Numbered from the stretch's first letter, positions 25,076 through 34,195 are shown. The stretch: 53,351 nt of DNA from Macrococcus bovicus (GCF_004359575.1 NZ_SCWF01000014.1:1-53351), one strand, 5' to 3'. Numbers and translations: made by a program. The notes: generated by a model not told the origin, from the sequence alone.

Positions 25076-26629
25076 ATGGTTATCCTCTTATACATTTTGC
25101 TTGGCATCCTTGTAGGTGTTGCTGCAGGTTATTATCTAGCAAAAACGAATTTGACGAACCAGCAGATTCAGGCACGGCAAACTGGTGAGCATATTGTGAA
25201 AGAAGCTAGAAAAGAAGCCGAAAGTCTTAAAAAAGAAAAACTGCTAGAAGCTAAAGAAGAACATCAGCTGCGCAGTGATCGTCTGGAAGATGAATATCGC
25301 CATAGACGAGCAGATCTTTCAAGACAAGAAGCACGATTACTTCAAAAAGAAGAAAACTTAGATCGAAAAAGTGAACTCTTAGATAAAAAAGATGATCTTT
25401 TAGAACAAAAAGAATCTAAAATTGAAGCTAAACAACAGCAAGTTGATGCGCTGGAGCAAAGTGTTCAAGATATTATCGCCAGACATGAACAGGAATTAAT
25501 ACGCATCTCCGGACTGACTCAAGAAGAAGCGAAACAGGAAATTATCGACCAGGTTGAAGATGAACTTTCTCATGATATAGCCGTGCTGATCAAAGAGAAA
25601 GAGCAAGAAGTCAAAGACACAGTCGATAAGAAAGCCAAAATGTTACTTGCGACTACTGTTCAGCGCTTAGCCGCTGATCATACTTCAGAATCAACGGTAT
25701 CAGTGATCAATCTGCCGAATGATGAGATGAAAGGTCGTATTATTGGTCGGGAAGGACGAAATATCAGAACACTTGAAACATTAACGGGTATTGATCTGAT
25801 TATTGACGATACACCGGAGGCAGTGATACTGTCGGGCTTTGATCCAATCAGACGGGAAGTGGCGAAAATCGCGCTGCAGAACCTGGTTTCTGATGGTCGT
25901 ATTCATCCAGGTCGTATCGAAGAAATGGTTGAAAAAGCGAAAAAATCAGTGGATGAAAGTATCCGCGAAGCAGGTGAGGCGGCGACATTTGAACTGGGTA
26001 TCCACAATCTTCATCCGGACTTAGTGAAAATACTCGGCCGTATGAAGTTCAGAACGAGCTACGGCCAGAATGTGCTGAAACACTCGGTAGAGGTGGCGCA
26101 TTTAGCAGGCATGATGGCAGCAGAACTCGGTGAAGATGTGACACTCGCTAAGCGGGCAGGACTTCTTCATGATATCGGTAAAGCCATTGACCATGAGGTG
26201 GAAGGCAGTCATGTTGAAATCGGTGTAGACCTTGCGAAGAAATACAAGGAGCATCCGGTTGTTATCAATGCAATCCATTCTCATCATGGTGACATCGAAC
26301 CTAATTCGGTCATTTCAGTCTTAGTGGCGGCTGCCGATGCACTGAGTGCAGCTAGACCAGGGGCTAGACGCGAGACTTTGGAAAATTACGTCAGACGTCT
26401 GGAACGACTTGAACAGATTTCAGAGAGCTATGACGGCGTCGAGAAATCATTTGCGATCCAGGCGGGACGAGAAATCAGAATTATCGTCTCTCCTGAGGAA
26501 GTGGATGATCTGAAGGCCCATCGATTAGCGCGTGATATCAAGAATCAGATCGAAGAAGAACTGCAGTATCCAGGTCATATTAAAGTAACAGTCGTACGTG
26601 AAATGCGTGCGGTAGAATATGCCAAATAA
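25076..26629 (+). CDS. rny: Ribonuclease Y
   Basis: A 517-residue membrane-tethered endoribonuclease that starts mRNA decay. It has one N-terminal membrane helix (about 2-22), a long coiled coil rich in Lys/Glu (about 25-170), a KH domain ([15 protein letters not shown], about 220) and an HD domain with catalytic [10 protein letters not shown] (about 363-372). A normal full-length copy. AAGGAGGTG is 6-8 nt before ATG 25076. Known in S. aureus as cvfA, a virulence regulator via RNA decay. In S. aureus ymdB follows; here four genes and a lipoprotein intervene. Confidence 0.96.
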   Translation: MVILLYILLGILVGVAAGYYLAKTNLTNQQIQARQTGEHIVKEARKEAESLKKEKLLEAKEEHQLRSDRLEDEYRHRRADLSRQEARLLQKEENLDRKSELLDKKDDLLEQKESKIEAKQQQVDALEQSVQDIIARHEQELIRISGLTQEEAKQEIIDQVEDELSHDIAVLIKEKEQEVKDTVDKKAKMLLATTVQRLAADHTSESTVSVINLPNDEMKGRIIGREGRNIRTLETLTGIDLIIDDTPEAVILSGFDPIRREVAKIALQNLVSDGRIHPGRIEEMVEKAKKSVDESIREAGEAATFELGIHNLHPDLVKILGRMKFRTSYGQNVLKHSVEVAHLAGMMAAELGEDVTLAKRAGLLHDIGKAIDHEVEGSHVEIGVDLAKKYKEHPVVINAIHSHHGDIEPNSVISVLVAAADALSAARPGARRETLENYVRRLERLEQISESYDGVEKSFAIQAGREIRIIVSPEEVDDLKAHRLARDIKNQIEEELQYPGHIKVTVVREMRAVEYAK

Positions 26630-26633
26630 CAGA

Positions 26634-26668
26634 ACTTCAGTGAGCGCAGGTTCACTGAAGTTTTTTTA
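26634..26668 (+). terminator. Intrinsic terminator of rny
   Basis: ACTTCAGTGA pairs perfectly with TCACTGAAGT, then a T run, 4 bases after the rny stop. Confidence 0.9.
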
Positions 26669-26765
26669 TGCTGATAAGATTTTAAAGGTGCATATTTATC
26701 GGTTTTTATTTATATGGATGAGTGCTTCTGTTATGATGGATACAAAGAGCAAGGGGGCGAAGGTT

Positions 26766-26990
26766 ATGTTAGACAATTATTCAGTGATGAGTACTTCATA
26801 CTTTACGCATGGCAATGAATGGTTTCGTGTAGAGTTTCTGAAGAATGATATCCGTGGTGGACTGTCCGTTGTGAAATATATCGCGATTACAACCAAGGAC
26901 AACGAGACGAAGTTTTATGAGTTCGATGAACCGATTACTGAATATAAGTTTGTGCAGAAGGTCATTGAAAAACATTATCTAAACAAATAG
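26766..26990 (+). CDS. 74-aa protein, unknown function
   Basis: A 74-residue protein starting MLDNYSVMSTSYFTHG. The open frame extends upstream to 26619, but that part overlaps the rny end and its terminator, and ATG 26766 is the first start with GGGGGCGAAGG nearby. The protein is alternately strand-like (WFRVEFLK, SVVKYIAITTK, TKFYEFDEP) and has no signal peptide. I do not recognise it. It has its own terminator and lies in the rny-ymdB insertion next to another unknown gene. Confidence 0.7.
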   Translation: MLDNYSVMSTSYFTHGNEWFRVEFLKNDIRGGLSVVKYIAITTKDNETKFYEFDEPITEYKFVQKVIEKHYLNK

Positions 26991-27018
26991 ACACAGAGCC
27001 GAGGCTCTGTGTTTTTTT
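26991..27018 (+). terminator. Intrinsic terminator
   Basis: ACACAGAGC-CGAG-GCTCTGTGT and a T tract follow the 74-aa gene directly. The RBS of the next gene (GAGGAGG) begins right behind the T run. Confidence 0.88.
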
Positions 27019-27032
27019 GAGGAGGAAAATAA

Positions 27033-27452
27033 ATGGACATCATTAAGACGAATCTATTCAAGATGCTCGATAAACGAGTTCAGAAAGTGACGATCTATAC
27101 AGGTTATAATGAGGCGGCGCTCCGATTATTTCAGACAATAACAGCCTATATCGAGCAACTTAACCAGGAAATCAGTGAAAACGTCAATCACAGTGAAGCA
27201 GTTAAAATCAATGTGGAAGGCGGTTTAATTGAATGGCTCGGTGTCTACTATCAGCTGTCAATGAATGAGTCAGGTAGTGTGAATATCATCTCGATTGATC
27301 CTGTGACCAATGAGACTCAGCGCATTGATATCATCATTGAACTTGACGGGGCATTATTTTCCAGCAAATATAATGCGAGGATCAGTGAAGATGAAGCTAT
27401 CATACTGAAATGGCTGACTTCTCATGAACGATTTAATAATCTGGAGCTATAA
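27033..27452 (+). CDS. 139-aa protein, unknown function
   Basis: A 139-residue soluble protein (MDIIKTNLFKMLDKRVQKVT onward). It looks alpha+beta with a central beta part (VKINVEGGLIEWLGVYYQLS, SGSVNIISIDPVT, IDIIIELDGAL) and a C-terminal helix. GAGGAGG is 7-8 nt upstream of ATG. It stands just after the terminator of the 74-aa gene and before the NrdR-controlled promoter of nrdD, so it could depend on read-through or a promoter hidden in the terminator region. The family is not recognised. Confidence 0.75.
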   Translation: MDIIKTNLFKMLDKRVQKVTIYTGYNEAALRLFQTITAYIEQLNQEISENVNHSEAVKINVEGGLIEWLGVYYQLSMNESGSVNIISIDPVTNETQRIDIIIELDGALFSSKYNARISEDEAIILKWLTSHERFNNLEL

Positions 27453-27520
27453 TGTAATATAAATCACATTATGCTGCCTAATTTGAACGTTTCAGCACAG
27501 TCTCTCAGTATTTCTTTAAA

Positions 27521-27568
27521 ATACTATATATAGATGTATAATATCGTTATCAACACTATATATTGTGA
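27521..27568 (+). promoter_or_regulatory. Pair of NrdR boxes before nrdDG
   Basis: ATACTATATATAGATG (27521-27536) and ACACTATATATTGTGA (27553-27568) both resemble the NrdR box ACACWATATATWGTGT; the second is near-perfect. Their starts are 32 bp apart, three helical turns, which is the classical tandem arrangement. A TATAAT (27537-27542) between them is a likely -10 box, so the repressor would sit on both sides of it. Confidence 0.8.
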
Positions 27569-27581
27569 AAGAAGTGGTTGG

Positions 27582-29402
27582 ATGTCGCTGGAAACGCAGA
27601 TGGAAAGATTACAGAATAAAGAGAAGTCCATTATCAATGAGAATGCTAATAAAGATTCAAATGTGTTTAATACGCTTAGAGATTTAACTGCAGGTACTGT
27701 TGCTAAATATTATGGATTGCAATGGTTGCCCGCACATATCAGAGAGGCTCATATTAAAGGTGAAATTCATTTTCATGATCTTGATTATCATCCCTATATG
27801 CCTATGACAAACTGCTGTTTAATCAATATTGAAGATATGCTGACAAATGGTTTTAAGATAGGTAATGCACAAGTAGAACCCCCAAAATCAATTCAGACAG
27901 CTGCTGCCCAGATTGCTCAGATTATAGCCAACGTCGCCAGTAGTCAGTACGGCGGATGCTCGGTTGATCGTATTGATGAGATACTCAGTAAATATGCTGC
28001 CCTAAATGCTGACAGACATCATCAAGATGCCATCACTTTTAATATCACTGAGATTGATGCATACGTGATGCACATGACCCGACGCGACATCTACAGCGCT
28101 ATGCAGTCGCTTGAGTATGAAATAAATACACTCTATTCTTCGAACGGCCAGACACCTTTTGTGACATTTGGATTCGGCCTCGGCACTGATGATTATAGTA
28201 GACTGATTCAGCAGGCTATACTTGATATCAGAATAAAGGGATTGGGAAAAGAGGCAGCGACAGCTATTTTTCCGAAACTGGTTTTCTCTTTGAAGAAAGG
28301 GATTAACCTGACGCATGACGACCCTAATTATGATATCAAAAAGCTGGCTATTGAGTGTTCGACAAAAAGAATGTATCCGGATGTGCTTAATTACAAGGTG
28401 CTGACCGAGCTGATTGGCGACTTTAAAGTTCCTATGGGCTGTCGCAGTTTTCTTAACAGTTTTGTACAAGACGGTGAATACATCAATAGCGGACGCTTTA
28501 ATTTAGGTGTCACCACTATCAACTTGCCCAGAATCGCCATCGAAAGCGGAGGAAGTTTAGAAGTCTTTAAGACGATACTAGAAGAGAGAATGGAAATAGT
28601 GAAAGTCGCATGTCTATATAGAATCAAAAGAGTGAAAGAAGCACGTCCTGAGAATGCGCCTATCCTTTATCAGCATGGTGCACTTAGCAGACTTGATAAA
28701 GGTGAAAAAATAGACCAGTTATTCTACAACAGAAGATGTACAGTGAGTGTAGGTTATATCGGGCTTTATGAGGTAGGTGTTCTATTGTTTGATAGTGACT
28801 GGGAGAGTGATGACGAAGCGGTCAGAAGCCTGGTCTCTATTCTTAAATTCATGCATAATCAGACAGAAGCCTGGAGCCGTCAGTATGATGTACAGTTCAG
28901 TGTTTACGGCACACCTAGCGAGTCGCTGACTGACCGTTTCTGTCAGCTGGATAGAGCACAGTTTGGTGACATAAAGGATGTTACAGATAAGGGTTACTAT
29001 ACAAATTCGTTTCACTATGATGTACGCAAGAAAATATCACCGTTCAAGAAGATTCGTTTCGAGCAGTCTTTTGCTCAATATTCGACAGGTGGCTTTATCC
29101 ATTATTGTGAGTATCCTTCGCTGCACCATAATCCTCAAGCGCTTGAAGCGGTGTGGGATTATGCATATGACAAAATTGGCTACCTTGGCACAAATCTGCC
29201 GATTGATCATTGTTATGACTGCGGCTTTGAAGGAGAGTTCACACCGACAGCTGAAGGATTTGTCTGTCCTGAATGTGGTAATCATGACCCTTCACGAGCA
29301 GATGTGGTCAAACGAACATGTGGCTATCTCGGCAATCCACTTAAACGGCCGATGGTGAAAGGACGCCATCAGGAGATAGCGAGTCGAGTGAAGCATCTAT
29401 GA
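27582..29402 (+). CDS. nrdD: Anaerobic (class III) ribonucleoside-triphosphate reductase
   Basis: A 606-residue glycyl-radical enzyme that makes dNTPs without oxygen. The radical Gly is in RTCGYLGN near the C-terminus, preceded by a zinc site (CYDCGF and CPECGNH). The active-site region includes NCCLINIEDML and the IHFHDLDYHPYMP segment. ATG 27582 (MSLETQMERLQ) is chosen because the longer frame from 27534 would start inside the first NrdR box; the RBS GAAGTGG is weak, so the start is not certain. There is no N-terminal ATP-cone domain of about 90 residues, unlike E. coli NrdD (712 aa). The gene looks more AT-rich than the core genes around it and its order next to rny is unusual, which hints at a later insertion. 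Confidence 0.93.
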   Translation: MSLETQMERLQNKEKSIINENANKDSNVFNTLRDLTAGTVAKYYGLQWLPAHIREAHIKGEIHFHDLDYHPYMPMTNCCLINIEDMLTNGFKIGNAQVEPPKSIQTAAAQIAQIIANVASSQYGGCSVDRIDEILSKYAALNADRHHQDAITFNITEIDAYVMHMTRRDIYSAMQSLEYEINTLYSSNGQTPFVTFGFGLGTDDYSRLIQQAILDIRIKGLGKEAATAIFPKLVFSLKKGINLTHDDPNYDIKKLAIECSTKRMYPDVLNYKVLTELIGDFKVPMGCRSFLNSFVQDGEYINSGRFNLGVTTINLPRIAIESGGSLEVFKTILEERMEIVKVACLYRIKRVKEARPENAPILYQHGALSRLDKGEKIDQLFYNRRCTVSVGYIGLYEVGVLLFDSDWESDDEAVRSLVSILKFMHNQTEAWSRQYDVQFSVYGTPSESLTDRFCQLDRAQFGDIKDVTDKGYYTNSFHYDVRKKISPFKKIRFEQSFAQYSTGGFIHYCEYPSLHHNPQALEAVWDYAYDKIGYLGTNLPIDHCYDCGFEGEFTPTAEGFVCPECGNHDPSRADVVKRTCGYLGNPLKRPMVKGRHQEIASRVKHL

Positions 29403-29875
29403 ACTATGACGGAGGGAACAGAGTCGCTAGAATTATACCGGATTGCGTAACAGACGGTGAAGGTGTTAGAGTGAGCGTGTATTTAGCAGGCTGTCACTTT
29501 AAATGTTCTGGCTGTTTTAACGCTTCATTATGGAATTTTGATGCGGGAGAAGAACTTACAGAAGAACTGCTTGACAGAATCATTTACTTTCTAAAGCCGG
29601 ACTACGTCAAAGGTCTGTCTATACTGGGTGGGGAACCACTAGAGAATCAGCTTGTCTTGAAGCGTTTAATCGATGCTGTTCAATTCCATTTCGGCAGCAG
29701 CAAGGATATCTGGCTATGGACAGGTTATATGAAAGAATATATTGAACGCGATGATCAGTTAAAATGGATTCTAAGTGCGGCGGATGTATTAGTTGACGGA
29801 CCGTTTGTCAAAAGGCTTAAAGCTGATTTAGCTTTTCGTGGCTCACACAACCAAAGAATACATTATTTATCTTAA
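29399..29875 (+). CDS. nrdG: Anaerobic ribonucleotide reductase activating enzyme
   Basis: A 158-residue radical-SAM activase that abstracts the glycyl hydrogen on NrdD. The cluster motif is CHFKCSGC (CxxxCxxC, about residues 32-39), with the SAM-binding GGEP in SILGGEPL (about 81). It overlaps nrdD by 4 bp (ATGA), the usual pairing. A bidirectional terminator follows. Confidence 0.93.
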   Translation: MNYDGGNRVARIIPDCVTDGEGVRVSVYLAGCHFKCSGCFNASLWNFDAGEELTEELLDRIIYFLKPDYVKGLSILGGEPLENQLVLKRLIDAVQFHFGSSKDIWLWTGYMKEYIERDDQLKWILSAADVLVDGPFVKRLKADLAFRGSHNQRIHYLS

Positions 29876-29918
29876 AATTAATATAACTATATTATGTAAA
29901 CTTATAAGTTAATCATTT

Positions 29919-29947
29919 AAGGTCACTATAGTAGTGACCTTATTTTT
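29919..29947. terminator. Bidirectional terminator between nrdG and the lipoprotein
   Basis: AAGGTCACTA-N3-TAGTGACCTT is a perfect 10-bp stem with T runs toward the plus strand and a shorter one on the minus side, between two convergent genes. Confidence 0.82.
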
Positions 29948-30512
29948 ACTCCAAGCCTTGCTGAACGTTGATTGAACTCTGATAGGCCTGCATCGTTGTC
30001 CCGCCGTCCATATGTCCGGGTGGAATGATGCCATTTGCTACTGCTGCATTGTAGGCTTGTCCTTTTTCCGCCTCCGTATAATCACCGAACATGATCTGCT
30101 GAAGCTGGTCTGCAGATGTCACGTTGTCAGCTGGATTTTCTGTGCTGACAGACTCTGTTGTGATTGCTTCTGTTGTCAATGCTTCTGTCGTCGGTGCCTC
30201 TGTTGCTGGAACAGGTGTGACAGGGTTCTCCGTCGATGCTGACTCGGTCACTGGCTGTTCAGTTGTTACGTCCTCGGTTGTATCACGGCCTGTCTCTGAT
30301 GTCTCAGGTTCTCTTGATGTCTGATTTTCCTTCTTATTTTTTTCAGCTTTCGCTTGCCCGCGTTTTTTACTTTCTTCAATCGCTTTTTTTGCATCACTTG
30401 AAATCTGGCTTGTCGCAGTGGTTGTAGTTTCTGCAGGTTCTTCTTTTGTGCCGCACGCGGCAAGGAGGGCCACTGAAGTACATAAAATAACTGACATTTT
30501 ATTAAGTGACAT
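29946..30512 (-). CDS. Lipoprotein with Thr/Glu/Pro-rich stalk, unknown function
   Basis: A 188-residue lipoprotein. Signal peptide MSLNKMSVILCTSVALLAAC ends in lipobox LAAC (Cys 20). A Lys/Ala/Glu-rich segment (about 40-70) leads into a long low-complexity stalk of Thr/Glu/Pro/Ser (about 70-135; repeated TEA, STENP and TTE units). A short C-terminal segment follows (about 140-188; LQQIMFGDYTEAEKGQAYNAA, positions 30038-30100, quoted here only in part). The stalk looks like a spacer that lifts the last segment through the cell wall. The plus-strand frames in the same interval are artefacts of the biased composition. No function known; surface exposure is inferred. Confidence 0.8.
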   Translation of the reverse strand: MSLNKMSVILCTSVALLAACGTKEEPAETTTTATSQISSDAKKAIEESKKRGQAKAEKNKKENQTSREPETSETGRDTTEDVTTEQPVTESASTENPVTPVPATEAPTTEALTTEAITTESVSTENPADNVTSADQLQQIMFGDYTEAEKGQAYNAAVANGIIPPGHMDGGTTMQAYQSSINVQQGLE

Positions 30513-30689
30513 GCTTCAACCTCTTTTTCTTGGATTTATCATTAGTTTATCATATCCTTATTCATTTTTTACATGCTTTTAGTCTTTATCTGGAATACGA
30601 TTCCAGTCTTTTTATCCTGTTCATTATTGAACTACCCGCGTCTTCTTTTTGGTACAATAACTAAGAATGAAAAATTAAAGGAGTAGATG

Positions 30690-31487
30690 ATGAGAATATT
30701 ATTTATCGGAGATATAGTGGGAGCCATTGGCCGGGATATGCTCAGCGAATATTTGCCTCACTTAAAGAAGAAATATCAGCCTAATTTCACGATAGTCAAC
30801 GGTGAGAATGCGGCACACGGCAGAGGTATCACTGAAAAAATCTATAAATCTTTTATGACTCAAGGCGTGGATTTTGTCACACTCGGCAACCATACGTACG
30901 GACAGCGGGAAGTGTATGATTTTCTCGATCAGGATATCAAGATGATCCGTCCAGCGAATTACCCGGCAGAAGCACCAGGCGTCGGCATGAAAATTGTCCG
31001 CTTCAATCAGGATAAACTGGCCATTATTAATCTGCAGGGGAGAGCGTTTCTGCCGGCCATCGATGACCCTTTCAAGAAAGCAGATGAGCTGATTGAAGTG
31101 GCACGTAAGGAGACAGATCATATCTTTGTTGATTTTCACGCTGAAACGACATCCGAAAAAGGCGCGATGGGCTATTATCTGGACGGCCGCGTCAGTGCGG
31201 TTGTCGGTACTCATACTCATATTCAGACAACGGATGACCGTATTCTGCCGCAGGGGACCGGCTTTATCACTGATGTGGGGATGACGGGTGACTATGACGG
31301 CATTCTCGGCATCAATAAGGACGAAGTGATTCACCGCTTTATAACAGGTCTGCCTGTCAGACATGTGCTGCATGAAACAGGGCGAGGGGTCTTATCAGGC
31401 GTCTATATTGAACTTGATAAAGCAGGCAAAACCAAGAAAATGGAGCGGATATTAATCAATCCTGATCATCCTTTTATCGGCCATTAG
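30690..31487 (+). CDS. ymdB: YmdB-family metallophosphoesterase
   Basis: A 265-residue metallophosphatase; in B. subtilis YmdB is a 2',3'-cyclic nucleotide phosphodiesterase affecting motility/biofilm decisions and RNA decay. Metal ligands appear in FIGDIVGAIGR (Asp near residue 7), VNGENAAHG (about 37-45), LGNHTYG (about 67), DFHAETTSEK and GTHTHIQT (about 175). ATG 30690 is chosen because AAGGAG is 6 nt before it; the tandem ATG 30687 is too close. It normally follows rny, which fits the functional link to RNA turnover. Confidence 0.92.
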   Translation: MRILFIGDIVGAIGRDMLSEYLPHLKKKYQPNFTIVNGENAAHGRGITEKIYKSFMTQGVDFVTLGNHTYGQREVYDFLDQDIKMIRPANYPAEAPGVGMKIVRFNQDKLAIINLQGRAFLPAIDDPFKKADELIEVARKETDHIFVDFHAETTSEKGAMGYYLDGRVSAVVGTHTHIQTTDDRILPQGTGFITDVGMTGDYDGILGINKDEVIHRFITGLPVRHVLHETGRGVLSGVYIELDKAGKTKKMERILINPDHPFIGH

Positions 31488-31507
31488 TATGAATTTAACG
31501 GAAATAC

Positions 31508-31539
31508 CCGCACAAGTCATGTGACTGTGCGGTTTTTTT
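31508..31539 (+). terminator. Intrinsic terminator of ymdB
   Basis: CCGCACA...TGTGCGG with an inner AGTCA/TGACT stem, followed by a run of T. Confidence 0.85.
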
Positions 31540-31580
31540 GTTATATTGGTTGATGAGATAAATTGTAGGAGGATGAAACT

Positions 31581-33323
31581 TTGAAATCACAAATTTCATG
31601 GAAAGTCGGTGGACAGCAGGGAGAAGGGATAGAATCAACAGGTGAGATATTCTCTACTGCCTTAAACAGACAAGGGTATTATTTATATGGCTATCGTCAT
31701 TTCTCAAGTCGTATTAAAGGGGGGCACACCAACAATAAGATCCGTGTCTCAACCACCCCTGTCTACGCAATCAGTGACGATTTAGATATTCTCGTGGCGT
31801 TTGACCAGGAGACGATTGACCTTAACTATCATGAGCTGACAGCAGAAGGGGTCATCTTAGCAGACGGTAAATTTGCGCCTGAGAGACCGGCAGATTTTGA
31901 AGGTCTGCTGATTGAAATCAACTTTACGGAGATCGCTAAAGAACTAGGGACTGCACTGATGAAGAATATGGTCGCAGTCGGTGCGACTGTGCAGCTTCTC
32001 GGTCTGTCTCTTGAACCTTTTGAAGAACTAGTAGAATCGATGTTCAAGAAAAAAGGCGATAAGATCGTTGAACTGAATAAAGAGGCATTGAAGAGCGGTA
32101 TCGCTGAAATATTGAAATACGGTGCAGAGATTGGTGACCGTTTCAATCTGGCGGATAGTGACGGGATAGGTCACCTCTTCATGATCGGTAATGAAGCCAT
32201 TTCACTCGGTGCATTAGCGGGCGGTGCCCGTTTTATGGCGGCCTATCCGATTACACCGGCATCAGAAATCATGGAGTATATGATTGATAAGCTGCCTCGT
32301 TTCGGCGGTACAGTGATACAGACTGAAGATGAGATAGCGGCAGCCGTCATGGCTATCGGCGTCAACTATGCCGGTGTCCGGGCATTCACAGCTTCAGCAG
32401 GTCCGGGGCTTTCCCTCATGATGGAAGCAATCGGTCTGTCCGGCATGACAGAACAGCCGCTCGTCATCGTCAACACGATGCGCGGAGGTCCTTCAACTGG
32501 GCTGCCGACAAAACAGGAGCAGTCAGACTTGATGCAGATGATCTACGGGACGCACGGCGATATACCGAAGATTGTTATCGCGCCGACGACCGTGGAGGAT
32601 GCTTTTTACTTAACGATGGAGGCTTTTAATCTCGCAGAAGAATATCAGTGTCCGGTTATTCTGTTAAGTGACCTGCAGCTCTCCCTCGGCAAACAGACGG
32701 TACCTGAACTTGATTACAGCCGCATTGAGATCCGCCGCGGCAACATTGTCAGTGATGTGCCTGACTCAGATACGAAAGACTATTTCAAACGTTATGCAGT
32801 GACAGAGACAGGCGTTTCGCCGCGTACATTACCTGGCACTAAGAACGGCATCCATCATGTGACGGGTGTTGAACATGCTGAAGACGGTAAGCCGTCAGAA
32901 TCACCTGTCAACCGTATTAAACAGATGGAGAAAAGGATGCGCAAGATTGAGGCGCTGAAGATTGAGCAGCCTGTAGTTGAAAGCGGCGGCCACGATGAAG
33001 CAGACGTCCTTGTCATCGGCTTTATCTCAACGCACGGGGCCATTGAGGAAGCAATGACGCGAACAGATCTTAAAGTCAACCACATGCAGATCAGACAGCT
33101 GCATCCGTTCCCGGCTGAAGAGGTCCAGGCTGCACTTGATAAAGCGAAGAAAGTGATCGTCGCTGAAAATAATTATCAGGGTCAGCTTGCACAGATCATC
33201 AAGATGAATACACTGCATCACAATAAAATCACAAGTTTCGTCAAATATGACGGAACACCATTCCTGCCACATGATATTGAAGAAAAGATCAATACAGTGG
33301 TGGATGAAGGAGTCGAGAAATAA
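31581..33323 (+). CDS. korA: 2-oxoacid:ferredoxin oxidoreductase, alpha (gamma-alpha fused) subunit
   Basis: A 580-residue subunit. The N-terminal gamma domain (about 1-180; ISWKVGGQQGEGIESTG) carries the CoA-related part. The alpha pyrimidine-binding domain (about 190-450) contains AAYPITPASEIMEYM and FTASAGPGLSLMMEA, followed by a C-terminal transketolase-like segment. The start is TTG 31581 after TAGGAGG. It overlaps korB by 1 bp (TAATG). With KorB it oxidises pyruvate or 2-oxoglutarate to acyl-CoA, reducing ferredoxin; the exact acid is not decided by sequence. It carries no ferredoxin-like [4Fe-4S] domain of its own. Confidence 0.9.
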   Translation: MKSQISWKVGGQQGEGIESTGEIFSTALNRQGYYLYGYRHFSSRIKGGHTNNKIRVSTTPVYAISDDLDILVAFDQETIDLNYHELTAEGVILADGKFAPERPADFEGLLIEINFTEIAKELGTALMKNMVAVGATVQLLGLSLEPFEELVESMFKKKGDKIVELNKEALKSGIAEILKYGAEIGDRFNLADSDGIGHLFMIGNEAISLGALAGGARFMAAYPITPASEIMEYMIDKLPRFGGTVIQTEDEIAAAVMAIGVNYAGVRAFTASAGPGLSLMMEAIGLSGMTEQPLVIVNTMRGGPSTGLPTKQEQSDLMQMIYGTHGDIPKIVIAPTTVEDAFYLTMEAFNLAEEYQCPVILLSDLQLSLGKQTVPELDYSRIEIRRGNIVSDVPDSDTKDYFKRYAVTETGVSPRTLPGTKNGIHHVTGVEHAEDGKPSESPVNRIKQMEKRMRKIEALKIEQPVVESGGHDEADVLVIGFISTHGAIEEAMTRTDLKVNHMQIRQLHPFPAEEVQAALDKAKKVIVAENNYQGQLAQIIKMNTLHHNKITSFVKYDGTPFLPHDIEEKINTVVDEGVEK

Positions 33324-34186
33324 TGGCAACATTCAAAGATTTCAGAAATACTGTTAAACCGAACTGGTGTCCAGGCTGCGGTGATTTCTCCGTCCAGGCT
33401 GCGATTCAAAAAGCAGCAGCGGGTGTCGGACTTGAACCGGAGAACCTCGCCGTCATTACGGGTATCGGCTGTTCAGGCCGTTTATCAGGTTATATCAACT
33501 CTTACGGCTTCCACAGCATCCATGGTCGTGCACTGCCGCTTGCTCAAGGTGTGAAGATGGCAAACCAGGAACTGACCGTCATTGCTTCAGGTGGGGACGG
33601 CGACGGCTTTGCGATCGGTATGGGCCATACGATTCATGCGCTGCGCCGTAACATCGATCTCACCTATATTGTCATGGATAATCAGATCTATGGGCTGACA
33701 AAAGGTCAGACGTCACCTAGTTCAGCGCATGGATTTGTGACGAAGACCACGCCTAAAGGTTCAATCGAGAAGAACGTTTCACCGCTTGAACTGGCGATTA
33801 CAAGTGGCGCTACATTCATCGCCCAGAGCTTCTCATCAGATATCAAGGAACTGACGGCTATCATTGAAGCGGGTATTCAGCATAAGGGCTTCTCGTTCAT
33901 CAATGTCTTCTCACCTTGTGTCACCTATAATAAAATCAATACGTATGACTGGTTCAAAGAAAATCTGACTAAGATCGCTGACATCGAAGGCTATGACCCT
34001 TCAAATAAAGCGCAGGCGTTATCCACTGTCATTGAGCATGACGGCCTGGTGACGGGGATTATCTATCAGGATACGGCAACACCAAGCTACGCAGAACAGA
34101 TAGACGGCTACAGTCAGAACTTATCGCAGGCCGAGATGAAAATTACACAGCCTGAATTCAATGAACTTATGTTACAATTTAAATAA
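33323..34186 (+). CDS. korB: 2-oxoacid:ferredoxin oxidoreductase, beta subunit
   Basis: A 287-residue thiamine-diphosphate-binding subunit. WCPGCGDF (about residue 15) is the Cys motif for the Fe-S centre, with a further Cys in GIGCSGR. The TPP motif runs from GGDGDGFAIGMGHTIHALRR (about 90) to DNQIYGLTKGQTSP. Translation is coupled to korA. The next transcription unit opens with a TPP riboswitch, so the product's cofactor and the neighbouring importer are related, although each has its own control. Confidence 0.92.
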   Translation: MATFKDFRNTVKPNWCPGCGDFSVQAAIQKAAAGVGLEPENLAVITGIGCSGRLSGYINSYGFHSIHGRALPLAQGVKMANQELTVIASGGDGDGFAIGMGHTIHALRRNIDLTYIVMDNQIYGLTKGQTSPSSAHGFVTKTTPKGSIEKNVSPLELAITSGATFIAQSFSSDIKELTAIIEAGIQHKGFSFINVFSPCVTYNKINTYDWFKENLTKIADIEGYDPSNKAQALSTVIEHDGLVTGIIYQDTATPSYAEQIDGYSQNLSQAEMKITQPEFNELMLQFK

Positions 34187-34195
34187 ATCATAAAA

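Noticed and set aside
28002-28469. 155-codon minus-strand ORF inside nrdD
   Set aside because: Antisense to class III reductase coding sequence, with no start signals and no protein-like motif.
30012-30427. Plus-strand ORFs over the minus-strand lipoprotein
   Set aside because: They arise from the low-complexity Thr/Glu/Pro stalk read backward. The minus-strand gene has a signal peptide and lipobox, and these have nothing.
30627-30658. ymdB promoter TTGAAC ... TACAAT
   Set aside because: The spacer is 20 bp, beyond the normal range; I kept no promoter call here.
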